A stretch of 64,000 nt of DNA from Moringa oleifera (GCA_021397835.1 JAJFZO010000396.1:62001-126000), one strand, 5' to 3'. Shown: positions 12,690 to 25,707, counted from the stretch's first letter. The notes: generated by a model from the letters alone, not told the origin. Numbers and translations are program-made.

Positions 12690-13050
12690 TAGCATTTTTC
12701 GACACTTTTCCCTGGTAGAGTCTACCTACAATTGGGGAAGAGTTTGAAATTTCCATGGGTGAGTAATGAAGAGTCTACCTAAGGGTGCGAAGCAAATATT
12801 AGGACATCAAACTTTTATTTCTAGTAAAAGTAGACTTTCTAATCTCTCATTGATCATTTTTAACACTTTTTCCATAGAGAGTCTACCTTATGACTAGAGA
12901 AAAGTCTAAAAGTTTTTAGAGTGCATGAGGGAGAATCTTCTTGAGGGTACAAAATGAATGTTGGGACATTGAAATCTTATATCTAAAAAGGGTAGATTCT
13001 CTAGAGATTCGTTTTGTGTTTTTAACACTCTTCTTTAGAAAAGTTTACTA
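12690..13050. repeat. Imperfect tandem repeat, period about 165 bp
   Basis: Two full units and part of a third, each starting with a TTTTTAACACTTTT-like block followed by GAGTCTACCTTATGACTAG-like sequence. Starts are near 12690, 12858 and 13019. Divergence between units is considerable. Confidence 0.6.
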
Positions 13051-13414
13051 GGATCTTTTAAAAAAAGTGCAAAGAGATCATTTTAGAGTAAAAAATATTT
13101 TTTAAATGAAAATACTATAGGTATATTATCAAAAGACAATCAGAAAATGTGCTTAAGAGGTCTGCTTTAAGAGGGTAACCTCGAAACATCCATTTAGGGG
13201 CTTCCTATGAACTATTCTTGAAAAATGAGTCTACCTAGCTTAGAACTACGATGAAATGCTTAGATCAAGCTAAAATAAAGTGAGCTCAAGTAAAATTATA
13301 ATGTAGATAAAAGATTTATGAAGGTTCATGAGGCTGGACCCCTAGGTACAGAGGACCATCCATATGAATTCAAGTTACATAATGATCAATTTCTTTGCTG
13401 CAGTATGTTTATTT

Positions 13415-13905
13415 GGAAAACCGATAATAACTTTCATGTTTGAGATTTAATTGAAGTGATTCGAGTGGTGTTAAAAAGCTAAGGGAAAAGGCTACAAATT
13501 CCATATTGGGGTTGAATGAAGATTCTGTAAACTTAAAGGGTTTACCTTGATTAAAACTACAAAACATTCAGACGCTTTGCTATAGTATTTTCATAGAGGA
13601 AAACCCAAAAAATCTATGATAACTTCCATGTTCGGGATGTAATTAAGGCAATTCAAGTGGTGTCCAAGATAAAGGACTATAAATGTTTTGTTGAGGTAAA
13701 ATAGAGATTGTAAGCACATCAAGGTTTTATCATTGTTCAAAAGATGCATGATGTTGATATGAAGTAACCAGTGAACCTACTAGAGTAATTTGAGCATAAC
13801 TTCCATTTTTGAGATCTGATTAAGGTGATTCAAATGGTCTTGAAAAGATAAGAGATAACAATATAAGTTTTATGTTAAAAGAGAAAGTAGATTCGAAACA
13901 TATTG
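13415..13905. repeat. Imperfect tandem repeat, period about 187 bp, three units
   Basis: The block ATAACTTCCATGTTTGAGAT and its variants recur near 13425, 13618 and 13795, each followed by a GTGATTCAAGTGGTGTT-like block. The array lies next to the dispersed repeat at 13910 and may belong to the same retroelement. Confidence 0.6.
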
Positions 13906-13909
13906 GTCG

Positions 13910-14470
13910 GGTAGTAGTGGTGCAACGGTGCTAATATGGCGGGGCAATCCAGTTGGCAGAGTGCTAATGGTGTAATGCTACTAATATGGTAGGGAGATAC
14001 GGTTGTTAAAGCACTAGTCATGCACTACTAATGATGTGGCAGGGCATCATTTGGTGCTGCTACCACATTAGTTTAAAAAGGAAGAGTTGCTAGTGGTAGG
14101 TGTTTTAAAGAATTGCATTTCGTAGCGCACCTCACAACTTGATGTCTCTCGATTCTCCAAAAAAATGAGCAAAATTTAAGTTTAAAATTGCACAGAGGAT
14201 GACAAAATGATGAAGTAGACTATAAGCTTCCTCAAATTATAAAAATTAAGTTAAAAATTAAAAGAATTGAGCATCACGATTTGTTCTTGAGTTATCCAAG
14301 TGAAAGTAAATGAAATTAAAGACGATGCTCCATCCAAACAAGGCCAAAGAGTGAGTAAATCAAGTCAGAATCAATGAGCACACTCTGAAAGTCCTGAAAG
14401 ACCTTTTGAAGTAAAGTCAACTCTTTTGAGCTTGAAAGCAAAGGCTACTCAGCATATTGCATCCCCTAAT
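13910..14470 (-). repeat. Dispersed repeat shared with 47.2-47.8 kb and inverted at 61.7-62.4 kb
   Basis: The segment 14170-14470 aligns by eye along its length with 47500-47790. Shared landmarks include GATGAAG, CTCAAATTA, TTGTTCTTGAG, ATCCAAGTGAAAGTAAA and GAAGTAAAGT. The reverse complement of 61700-61990 shows the same order. Internal short repeats built on GCTACTAATATGG occur at 13910-14060. It probably represents part of an LTR of one gypsy family. The minus strand is assigned because the more complete copy at 60.9-62.4 kb is in plus orientation. Confidence 0.6.
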
Positions 14471-14489
14471 CCGATCGCCATTTACTAAT

Positions 14490-15560
14490 AACATGTGTTA
14501 TTAATTGTTAAGTTTAATTATTTGTTAAATCATTAATCGTTAGGTTTAATTACATCACAAGCCCAATTATATATCCTAGATCCATTTCATTATTGTCCCA
14601 AAAATATTTTACACCTTATTATTTATTTGGTCTAATTTTCAAGTTTAATTTTAGACCTAATTATATATTAAGCTTATTTTTTTATTAAACTCAATTCTTA
14701 AGCTCAATTAATTATTTGGCCAAACAAATTGATAAGCCCAATGTATTATCGGATCCAATTATATATTAAAGTGAGTTATTTATTAAGGTCATTATGTTCT
14801 TAGATCCAATGATATGTTAAGCTCTTCTTCAGTGGAAAAATTAAATCGTAAGCTCAATTAATTATTTGAGGCATTGAATTGATTGGTCTAAATCAATGTT
14901 AGATTCAATTACATATTAAGCACAATTATTTCTATGACCCAACTAATTCTTAAGCCCAACAAATATATGTTAGGCTCAATTTGCTCTTAGGCTACATTAT
15001 TTCTCAATTTATTCCTAAACTTAATTTATGTTATGCCTAAATCTTTATTAAGGTCAATTAAATCTTAAATTCAACTAATTTTTAGTCACATTTGAATATT
15101 AGGACCAATTAATTGTTAGGATCAATTGCATTTTATGCCTAATTGTTTATCTGGCCCATTTCATTATCTCATCCATTTTTACGTTAAGTTTAATCATTTA
15201 AGTAGCCTAATTATATAAAAGCCATATATTTTTTTTTAAAGGCTCAATAATTATTAGTTTTAATAAATTGCTAGATCCAATGAATTGTTAAGTCTAATTA
15301 CATTTTAGATCCAATTATTTTTTTGTGTTGAATTAATTTTTAAGCTTAATTCACATACATTAGTTTACTTATTTCTTAGATTCATGCATAATAGAGTTAA
15401 TTAATTATTAGATCTAATTAATTATTTAAGTTAATTATATATTGGGCTAATGCATACTAGGCCATATTAAGTATTGTGCCAAATTATTTATTAGCCTAAT
15501 TATACTTGAACTCTAATTATATTTAGCCCATTATATCGTAAACCCAATTACATATGAAAC
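14490..15560. repeat. Degenerate AT-rich minisatellite with CCAATTA core
   Basis: About 1.07 kb in which short blocks of the type AAGCCCAATTA or GGCTCAATTAATTATTA recur every 20-25 bp with many substitutions. No coding potential. The array begins where the dispersed repeat at 13910-14470 stops matching its 47 kb relative. Confidence 0.65.
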
Positions 15561-16899
15561 TCAATCATATCATATGCTAAATTATATATTGTGGAAGAGG
15601 TATTTTAATTTTGCTCAGATTATTTATCTAATGTGGATGCCACTAGGATTCTCCCAAAGAAGAATGTATTTGATCATTCAACTTAAAATAGGGGACCTCT
15701 AACTAGTCGATGTGTTGAATAAGTTCAACAATCTCATTTATATGTTCTAATGAATACAAATGAAATTCAACCTCACAAAATGTAATATTTACAACCTATT
15801 AGTTGCACCACATCAAAGATAATTTCAAATGTTGACATGAATTATTCTTATTATCTAATGAGCATTTAACCAACGAACTATTGATAATCCTATGAAATCA
15901 AAAAGACATAAAAGGTTGCATGATGAACATAGTCACACATTCATCAATTTGTTGCGCACACAATTAAAATTTTTGCATTTTTCCATCATTAAGCCATATT
16001 TCCCCATAATGAGTATTATTCCATGTATGCCTATTATCAACTTTCATTTTCTAATCATAATATCTCATAAACTTTACGATGGATTACTCATGGGCCTAAA
16101 TTAATAGTAATCAAGTGTCTTTCATATTTCATTAATGATTGTCATTTTTACAAAAAAGAAAAAGATAACTTAAGGGTGTACTAAATAGTAAAGTCACTCT
16201 AATTATTAGCACCATGCAAACTTCTAATGCAAAAGAAAAAAATATAATATATATGGTGATATGGCATTTATGGGGTAATATAAGAGACATGGAAGCTAGA
16301 TTACATTATATTCAGAGTCTTGGTTTTCAAATACGATTGGATTAAGAATAGTAATGGCATTAAATTTGATGATCTAAGAGTCATCAATGTTGACCTTAGT
16401 GGCATTGGGCATTAAGATGATTAGTTTACACTAGCTTCACAAGTGAGACAAGTATTTTATACTAAAGATTAAATCGACATAAAATAATCACTTATAATGT
16501 CAACACTTGGAGAAAAGTATGAGGAAGAGGATGATTTGGGTAACTTTGGTCTGGATCATGTCCTTTTTTAAAAATTTATTGTATGTTGAACTATTTGATC
16601 AAATAGATAACAAGGTTGTAGCATATACTAGGAAAGGTAGTGAAAGATTATGGGTTTGACTAAAAGGAGAGTTAACGTTTAACTTTACATACGCCTTATT
16701 CTTAAGTTCATTTGTTTTTGTTTGTGAATTAAGCCTTTACACATCAGTTTTTATTGATTATTAACTTTGTATATTTTATGAATATATGATATCGATTTTT
16801 TGGTGTTTAATTTGCAATATTTAATGGATCCGTCGAAGTAGTCATTTGATAACTTAAAAAAATGCAAAAAAAAAAAAAATTAGATATTATTATATTTTT
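15561..16899. other. AT-rich interval before the CACTA-like remnant
   Basis: No gene can be supported. It may be upstream sequence of the transposon remnant that follows. A terminal CACTA repeat was looked for and not found. Confidence 0.35.
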
Positions 16900-19870
16900 T
16901 GTCATTAAGTTTAGATCAATGAGATAAAAGATATCAATCCAATTGAATGAAAATGGGCCGCATTGGGAAGCATGATGTAATGATGAATTGTTAAATTAAT
17001 GTCATTAGATGTCATATAGTGCTTATTACACTCAACAACTACCATGTAGTCCTTGATGAGTGGAAGAATAATATTTGGAAAACAATTTTGTTATGTATTA
17101 TGGAATATGAAGTATCGCAAGTTAATTTAATTATTTACTCATGATGTGTGTTGATTAATTTGTGTGATTGTGTTTTATAAGAGATAAATGACATTGTTGT
17201 GACTTTGAAGAGGTATGTGCTCCAATCTGCTGCACATAAATAAAGGAGTTATAAAATCATTTTTATGAGGAAATACATCTTGCCTTTTATGGATGATTTG
17301 GAATATTTGAAACTCCTACCTGCAGAATACAAGAGTTCCATAGATTTATATACATGGCATGCGTTTGTGAACTTTTACCGATTAGAGGAGTTTCAAATAC
17401 TACATTAACCAAATAGTGATATTTATTTATGAAACTTTCATTAAAATTTGATGTTTATTTACACTATAGTGAAAGAGAATTTTTGCAATAAATAAAAAAA
17501 AAGAAAAACATATATGACCATCGCTTGCCACAAAATAGTCTACAAGGCTACAAGAAGAAGAATTTTGGCCATATGATGGATCTACTTTATTTATTGTTGT
17601 TAACTACATTAGATGACTTTGGATGATTAATTGTTTACAAAAAAAAGTCTTTGGGTAGTGAGGAAGAAATTGATCATGTTATATTATGGAAAACAGCACA
17701 ATATAATAAACAAGGACAATACATGAATGAAACAACTAGAGTGGGTGCTGAAAAGATTGTAAGTGCCAAATGAGTCTTTACTTCTATTTGATTATACTTA
17801 AAAAAAAAAGGCCATATTTATGTAACAATTACATTGTGATCTTATAGGATAAGTTGATGATGCAGGTTAGTTAAGGTACATACGTGTAAATGATGTGCTC
17901 TCAAAAGTTGTAGGCACACTTGAACATATTACTAGTGTTAGAGGTCAAAGATCTGGGGTGATTATCACCTCATATTTTCGGAGGATGAAAACGTATAACC
18001 ATCCAATGAAGCATTATTCAATGAATAGGATTTCATGAACATGATAAGATAGTTCTCCTAATATATATAAAGATGCTTTATATGACATTATGGGAGATAG
18101 AGTTACTACCTAGTCGAACATCATGCAAATGCCATTTTGTTCGAGTAGAACTAGCAATAATATGGCTAGAGTAAAAGGCATAAAGAATGTTTGACATCAC
18201 CTCCTTAACCTGCACCAATTGGTCCATCAGAGCTCACACCATCTAGTAATAAGGTATGTCACATGTTATTCATATTAAATAAGATGTTAATAGTTGTAAA
18301 GCATTAAGTTGTGCTTTAATTATTCATTGTGGTGTATATAATGCGACTTATGCATTAGTTCTTTAAATGACATAGTAACTTATGGATTGATTTTCATAGA
18401 TATTGCCATGAATCAGACCATTCATGGGAGTCTTTTACCTAATGGTGATGTTAAGGTGATACTAGATGTAGCTATTCGTAATTATGCTCGTTTACATTTA
18501 TCGATGCTAAAAGCAAAAAAATTTATTGTATTTGAAGTGATTGACACACATGTAACTTGGCCACGAGATTAGGCCATCACACGTGAATATGAGGTATTCT
18601 ATTTCAAAAATTGAATTATTTTTTAAAGCGTTACCAGACATGACTTCTTAACTATTTGATATTTAGTCTTTGAATAGAATGAAGAAGCAAAAGTTACAAG
18701 TAAACCTAGCATCGACATCGATGAAAACAACCGTCATTATAGTAGTTATCTTTTACTAGGCTACTACTATCATTGAAGGTGACATATGAACATATGATTA
18801 AGTTAATGGATAGTGATGGAGTCATCACCATTCCTTTGAAAAAAAAGAGGTATTCGCTTGCAAGGACTATGTATATACTGTGAGGTGATATAATATAATT
18901 TTGTCACATGGAGGAGATAAATGTGACCATCATTCAAGCTTACATTGCATATGCATTTCTTTCTTATTTCATTAATCTCGCATCATATTCATATTGTTGT
19001 ATACTTTTTACATTTTCAATAAATTTCATACTGATTTAGTTGCGCTTGACTTGAGTTAAAATGCATTTATTGATCTGTCAATGGTATCAGTTATGGGTGG
19101 GATAGAGATAGAAGAACAATCCTACCATATTGCAAGAAGATTGGCATAACCATGTGACAAAGGAGTGGAAATCTTTTCATGTAACTTTGCTTAAGTACTA
19201 ACTTAATTTTTAAATGTATTAGCTAGATAAGCAATAATTTAATTTGCTTAACAATGTAGACATCATTGGGTGTTAGCGATTGTTAAGCCTTTTGCATTAA
19301 TTTACATAGTTTTTGATCCTTTAGGGCATGGTTCTCGAGTCGAGTTAAACGTGCTTATGTCCACATGAGCTAAATAATTTTTACTTATGTTGGTATATAT
19401 GAAAATAAAGTTTCAAGATTGGTGATCTTTTTCTCAGTTCTTTTAGAATATTTTTTTTGCAATAGACATATTATTAATTAATTAGTTAACAAAATTGTCA
19501 AAGCATTATTGGTAAGGTAACTATATCTGATATTAGATTTAATTATTTTTTGACAAAATATAACATTTAAATTATGTTAATACAGCATATACATCAACCT
19601 TCAAACCATGAGTGTAGGTACTATGTGATGAAGTGAATAAGGAACATCAGCAAGAAACGTAACAATGATGCTTAAGTTTTTAGATAATTGTTTGTGTAAG
19701 TGATGTGATTAATATTATAAATTGTAATTATACTAACTTATTCTATTTTCTATATATATATAACTAATAGATATTAATACCTATAATCAGTCCGAACTTG
19801 ATGATGTTAAGCAAGAGCTTGGACAGTATACATGGAGCATCATATTAGGCTTCAGATAAAAGTGTAGGAC
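16900..19870 (+). pseudogene. CACTA (En/Spm)-like remnant: Transposase_24-like and Ulp1-like (C48) segments
   Basis: Exon-sized fragments in order along the plus strand match the accessory protein of plant CACTA elements. A DEWKNNIW-type block lies near 17060, a basic block with WHAFVNF near 17300-17400, and SEEEIDHVILWK plus GQYMNETTR at about 17660-17750. LEHITSVRGQRSG followed by TSYF is at about 17920-17990. A segment ending VTWPRD is at 18387-18572. It precedes a possible Ulp1-type cysteine peptidase: HHWVLAIV and FDPLGHGSR at about 19260-19345, then QPSNHECRYYVMK at about 19587-19630 holding the Gln and Cys positions. A C-terminal SELDDVKQEL block follows near 19790. Stops and frame changes interrupt it, including a stop directly after YYVMK. 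Terminal repeats are not recognised. Confidence 0.6.
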
Positions 19871-20044
19871 TTGAACTTCAAATTTTAGAAATACATGATA
19901 TAGTTGTTAAAAATTATAAGTACTTGTATTGTAAAAATAGTGTTATATTTGTAAAATTTATTGTCTTTCATGTGTTTCACACATGATTAGATGTTTTTAT
20001 GAATGAGAATTATGATCCATTATAGTTTAAAGTTGTCTTATGTT

Positions 20045-20345
20045 GAAGCATATTTTGATGAAATAAGTGATGAATGTTTGTTAGAATGTATTGAAATGTG
20101 TTGTGATGGAAGAAATTATAGTGGTGTTAGATTCTACTGAACTGTGTTAGATTTCATTGAAGTGTGTTATGATAGAAGAAATAGTGATGATATGTTAAAT
20201 TTTATTAAAGTATGATGGTGGTTTTGAATTGTGTTGTGATTGAAGAAGTAGTGGTTGTGTGCTAGACTATACTGAAGTGTGATGGTAGTATTGAAGTGTG
20301 TGTTGATAGAAGAAATGGTGTTGGTGTGTTAGAGTGTATTGAGTT
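20045..20345. repeat. Degenerate tandem repeat, roughly 60-80 bp units
   Basis: Blocks of the type GTGTTAGATTNTATTGAAGTGTG followed by TGATAGAAGAAATAGTG recur four to five times. AT/G-rich, no coding potential. Confidence 0.55.
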
Positions 20346-20573
20346 AGTAGTATTGAAATAATTGTTATAGTATATATTGTCATGTCATTTTTTTTAAAGA
20401 AGTTTGAGATGTTACGTTGAAATGTATGGATGGAATTAGTATGTTAATATAATGTGTAGAATAGTATTGAAATAATTGTCATAATATATATTGTCATGTA
20501 ATTTTTTAAGGAAGTTTGAGATGTTATGTTGAAATATATTGATAGAATTAGTATGTTAATAGAATGTGTAGAT
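20346..20573. repeat. Two-copy direct repeat, about 115 bp
   Basis: Units start at about 20348 and 20463 with AGTATTGAAATAATTGT and both end with a TTAATANAATGTGTAGA block. The two copies are about 90% identical by eye. Confidence 0.75.
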
Positions 20574-20732
20574 TCAAGAAAAATTAGTATATTAAGTGTG
20601 CTGATAAAAAAATGTAGTATGAAGAAAATCAGTGTATTGATTTAATTTATTTATTATATGAAACTTTAGTGGATATTTACAAATATAAAGAGAAAAATGT
20701 GAATTTATAGAGAAAGAAATTTGGTTTTGCAA

Positions 20733-20733
<1 letters not shown>

Positions 20734-20763
<30 letters not shown>
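20734..20763. repeat. (AAT)n microsatellite
   Basis: About ten uninterrupted AAT/ATA triplets in an AT-rich context. Confidence 0.95.
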
Positions 20764-22765
20764 TATTAAAATTTTAAATTTTTTAAAACACTAAATAATA
20801 GTTAAAAATTTGAATTATTAAAAAAATTAAATGATAATTAAAATTCAAATTATTAAACACTAAAATGTAAAAATTAAAAATTAAATAACAATTCAAACTT
20901 TTATAAATTTATCATTTTAAATTTTTAATTTTATTAGATAATTTTATTATTTTTAAAAATTAAAAAAATAATCAATTACTTGTTATCCATAGTTTTTATA
21001 GAACTGCGACTAAAGCGTTATAAGAATAATTATGAAAGAAGATTAAAAATAAAAATTTTAATGATTGAGAATTAATTTTTTTCATAATTTTAGAATTGTG
21101 AATAAAAGTTTTAATGAATTGTGAACTATTTTTTTCGTTATCTATAGTTTTTCAACTATGAACTATTTTAACTCCTTTCTAACTCTTTTTTATTCAAATT
21201 GATTCAAAACTATGAATAAATGTATAAAGATTTATTTTATTATTGGGTCTTTTTAGTCTACAATGTGATTTTTCTGATTGATAAATTTTGTCCATATTAA
21301 TTTTAATTTAAAATGTAAATTAATTTTTTTTTTTAATTATGATTCATGTGCAACTATGTTATTGTTAAGTATTATCATTGACATTTTATGTATGAACTGT
21401 GTTAATGTAAAATGAGTTTTATAAAACTATTATTGCTCATCTTATGACAACATTTGAATCACAATTATTAAAGGCTGAAACAACAGTCGATGGTTCTCTG
21501 TGAGGAAACTCTACCTATTTGATATGGAAGTAGTTTAGTAGGAAAATATTACTTTGAAGTTTAGTTAAAGCAATTCACTTCAAAACAATTTTGATCATAA
21601 AACCAACTAAAAAGTGTTATTAATATTTAAATAATTGTTATTTTTAAATAAAATCATGATATTTATTAATATTTTAAAACTTAGATTAATACAATATTTT
21701 TTCTATAAGTTCATCCGAAACAAAACCTTATTATATAAACTTATTTTTTTCCCTCTTAGCTATATTCTGTAATTAGTGAATCCCACCATGATATATTATG
21801 ATCAGCAAGTTGAAACTTTTGCAAAAGTAAACGATGCATGATTCCCTTTATCTTGATGATCAGCAAGGAATGATGCTTAAAAGTGGCTGAAAGCCTCTGG
21901 AGCCGACCAACATAAATTGTTTAATTTATGTATCTCGTTTTATGGCATATTCTGGTTATCTTATTTTACAAGTTTACAAAATACCTCATGCTATATTCAA
22001 TTCACTTCGCCTTACTCAATATGAGGTTACTATTTTAGATAAAAATGTTAAAAAACAATGTTAGTAAAATTATGACAAAGAATTTAAATGAAAAATAAAA
22101 TCTTTGTAGTGAAAGATTAGGATAATTAGAAATGAGGAACAACTTTATACCATCAAAGCATCATTGAAAACAGAAGAGTTTGATGGCAAGCAACAGGAGC
22201 GTCAAGTCAAGGGATGTAAGTTTTGCATATTTAGCCTTAAAGCTCGAAGACAAAAGTAGAAAGAGATTTCTGCGGTGCAAGTCAATTAGGCTGTAAGTTG
22301 ATGAGGAGAAGCTAATCCAAAAAGATTGAAAAAGAAAAAGAAAAGTCATTGACGGCCAACTTGTGCGTGACTTCCTAAAATATATACATAATACCTGTCT
22401 CAGTTCCAGTCAAAACCCAGAAAGTCTAAGAAAAACTTACATAAGAGATACTTTAACAAGGAAGGCTTTCACTTGGATTTTTCAAAGGGAAATGTATGCA
22501 GCTTTATAGCTATCATCATCTGGTGTTCTTTTTTTTATAGTAACTTGCATATCACATTCCTGGCAACTCAAGATTGACTCATCGGCTGAGAGTTCCTGTT
22601 TCGAACCAAAAAAAGAAAAAAATAAAAATCAATTTGATACGAAGCTTCTGTTTCATTTTGAACCCTTCAAAATAGAATTTTTGAATGGTATCTCTCCTTC
22701 AAAGCAATGAAAGACTTGTTTGCAAGGAAGATTCAACAACCACAAAGGAAGGAACCCAATCAAGG
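20764..22765. other. Non-coding interval upstream of the DUF1218 gene
   Basis: AT-rich to about 22000, then more mixed sequence that should include the promoter of the gene starting at 22910. A 62-codon minus-strand frame at 22161-22349 shows no domain. Confidence 0.4.
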
Positions 22766-22805
22766 GGAGGACTGACACCGACAGCGGAGGACTGACACCG
22801 ACAGC
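22766..22805. repeat. Perfect 20-bp tandem duplication near the DUF1218 start
   Basis: The 20-mer GGAGGACTGACACCGACAGC is present twice without mismatch (22766-22785 and 22786-22805), ending 104 bp before the ATG. It lies in the promoter or 5' UTR and is GC-rich compared with its surroundings. Confidence 0.95.
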
Positions 22806-22909
22806 AAGACATCACCTTATTTCCTATCCCTTGAGTAAGCTCCAAGCTTTCTTGTATCTAAATTTTCCACTTTGAATAAGCCTACTCCTCCGGATAATCA
22901 CAGGTCACC

Positions 22910-24129
22910 ATGGCAAAACCTCGATACGGGCTCCTCTTAATCATCTCTTTCATCATCCTCCTTGGCCTAGTCTCCTTCGTTTCGTGCTTTGTAGCTGAGA
23001 TCAAGAAAGCAAAGGTATTTGTACTTGATCAGGTTATTTCTTTCATTATGGATTCATGACTGTCAAATATGTTTATGATTAGCTTTTTTTTTTTTTTTTT
23101 TTTTTCCTTTTCTGTGTTTGTGGTGTTTTCCCCCTCTTTCTTCTTGTCTGGTAGAGGATAGATCTCAAGTGGGATGGAAAACTGTGTCATTTGCCAGGAA
23201 GTCATGCATTTGGATTAGGAGTTGCAGCTTTAGTCTCTATTTCTATTGCTCAGATTATCGGAAACCTAATAATCTGCAGCAATTTTTGCCTAAAAGACAA
23301 GACAGAGAGCCGCAACACCAAAATACCAGCAGGTGCTAAAGCTCTTCTGGTTTTCTCTTGGTAAGTGATATATCTCTTCCATATATTTCAGTAACACCTT
23401 TAAGATGATAGAAGTCTGTAACATAACCAGTTTCTTAGAAGCAAGTTTGGTTGCGTTGATGGACCCCACATATTAGGTCACGTTTGTTTAACACTTACCC
23501 AGAAGACAAAAAGATTAGATGTCACAGAGTCTAGAAATTCCGGCGGGTGGCAACCGACGGCCCCTCTTCACGTGGGTTTCCTACTTCAGGGGAGAGATAC
23601 GAAAGCAGAGTAGTCATGGGATTATGTAAAGAACGTGGACAGCTGGAGCATACCAGTCTCTTAACTCAGAGGGAGATTCCAACGCCTAAAAAGAATACTT
23701 TAAAATGATATCAAAACATAGTGGGTTGCATTAAAATATAAATAATAAAGATTCGATTTCTTGGTTCACCGCAGGATCAGCTTCGGGGTCGCAGTTATTT
23801 TCGTAGGCACAGCTACGAGTATGAGCAGAAGGCAGGGATACGGGAAAGGGTGGGTGGATGGGGAGTGCTATCTGGTCAAAGATGGAGTATTCGTGGGTTC
23901 AGGGGGGTTAATCCTGGCTGCCATTGGGTCCTTGCTAGGTGCAGCCAATCTGAAGATAAGAGAAGCAAAAGTGGAACAACGTCAAAAAGTGCACGCAAAG
24001 TTGGATGAGAATGACAATGAGAATTCACACCAAACCACAATTTTGAATGGGAAAGAAGGCAACAGAGACTTAGAGCATCTGACAGTGGGAGGAGAAGCAA
24101 CCCCACTCGGCAACAGCCACGAAAATTGA
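22910..24129 (+). CDS. DUF1218 four-helix membrane protein (MWL/DEAL/VCC family), 3 exons
   Basis: Spliced gene with exons 22910-23014, 23155-23360 and 23775-24129, coding for 221 residues. The introns (140 and 414 bp) have GT-AG ends, and intron 1 carries a run of about 20 T. The second junction splits a Trp codon. Exon 1 is an N-terminal hydrophobic helix ending CFVAEIKKAK. Exon 2 contains the family signature DLKWDGKLCHLPGS, then AFGLGVAALVSISIAQIIGN (helix 2). Exons 2-3 give helix 3 (about 97-118) and helix 4 (about 141-164), then a hydrophilic tail of about 55 residues. DUF1218 proteins are ER or endomembrane four-helix proteins; characterised Arabidopsis members affect lignin composition (MWL1/2) and leaf symmetry or veins (DEAL/VCC). 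Start chosen because exon 1 matches the family N-terminus. Intact; the function of this member is inferred from family only. Confidence 0.88.
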
Positions 24130-25707
24130 AAGGAAATAACAAACAGAAGTCTTCAAGAACTGTACCATTCATTTTTGTAACTGGATTGGGGAAGCATTGA
24201 AAAACAGAAATGTCCTATTCCCCTCTTTTGGTCTCTTGTTTCTTTTCTGATTTTATTGTCAAAATGAAACAAAATTTTAAACCAAAAAGGGGAAAAAAAG
24301 AAAAAAAAAAAAAGAATGGGACACTTCTTTTGTAAAATCACATATTTCCATTGTGTAAAGTTAGAGATTGATGTGGATAGACCCTCCACCTCCACTGAAC
24401 CCATCAAAATAGTCTGTACAATCCATGTACATGTGGCAACCCATCCGAATGTATATCACATCAGATACTCTTTCAATTTTCTCCAAACTTGAGATAAGTT
24501 CTGAGATGTCAAATGTTACTTGAACATTATTAATTTCTAGTAATTAAATAATTTGTGATCCGACTGTTTGATGCAAAATGACTTGCACAAATTGAGAACA
24601 AGCTACCACTTAACACAGTTGAAAAAATGGATGAAAAGTGGTGTCTACGTACATGTTTGATTTCTAGCTGTGAAACTTTTAGCTTGCTTAAATTTATTTG
24701 AGCCGACACCAAACACATTTTCCCATTCACATTACCAAACATGAGCTTTGACCAATATCATACTTTGTTATCGAACTGAACTCAAAGCAAGGAGTAAAGA
24801 AACCGCAAAATACTTATTCCAACCCAAAATTGTATAGTAACAGTTTATTATTATTATTTTTATCAGAGTAAATATCTGTTATCATTATCATGTGAAGCAA
24901 AACAAGATGATGGAATTGACCTCAAATTTAAGGTTTAGGACGAAAAAACAGTGGTAAGGCATGACAGACCCAGAAAAGAGACTTGCACAATAATTTCTGT
25001 GGTACAATCAAATCTTCCTCAGACATTGCCAAATAGCAGGGAAGATAGTCAGGGTTCACACAAACAATATTGTACACAATCTGAAAATACATTATTAACA
25101 GGACACAAACATCACAAGAACTTGCACCAATTAATTCCAAACATAATAACATTGGAGCGATAGGCAGATACGCCATTTGCAACAAATTGAACCCATTTGG
25201 GCCTTCCTAATACCGTACTCTTTTGTGTGTTTTTTTTTTTTTTTTTTCATTTAGCACTCCGGGATCAAAAGTTATTTCCTGTAATTACAGCACAGATAAA
25301 CTGAAGTGTACATTTGAGGCGTAAGTAACATAATATAACTGAAAACTTAGAAAACAATTATGGCAGAAGTGTATAGAAGGTTTTAAGATTACCAACTGGA
25401 AATCTATTGTGACCATTCAGTTAAAGCAATCTCATCAAGCTACTTTTATTCAGTCTGCATATAACAAAGTTTCCTTGTAATAGTACCTCTACAAGTCCAG
25501 CTCATAAGGTCAAAAACATGAACTTGCACTATAATTGGTCATGCCAATGTTTCCTACCTAGCATTTTCACATGAAAAGTTAAGACATGATAAGCCAAGTT
25601 ATTCCTTACAAGCCAAGGTTGAAAAGGGGGTGAACAGAATGAAACGTAGAATTGTGCTGGGCACAAGCAAGCATGGACCTTCACAAAATGTTGAAACTCA
25701 CATCAAC
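24130..25707. other. Convergent intergenic interval
   Basis: Contains the 3' UTR of the plus-strand DUF1218 gene and the 3' flank of the minus-strand DCP5 pseudogene. A-rich run near 24292-24315 and T-run near 25231-25249. Short open frames here are not supported by composition or motifs. Confidence 0.5.

Noticed and set aside
23118..23339. Plus-strand frame across DUF1218 exon 2 in another phase
   Set aside because: It starts in intron 1 and reads exon 2 out of frame; the in-phase reading gives the family signature.
23876..24172. 98-codon minus-strand frame opposite DUF1218 exon 3
   Set aside because: It is the antisense shadow of a coding exon with family motifs on the plus strand.
24928..25185. 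85-codon minus-strand frame downstream of the DCP5 pseudogene
   Set aside because: No domain, no splice-supported link to the pseudogene, opposed by a similar plus-strand frame.
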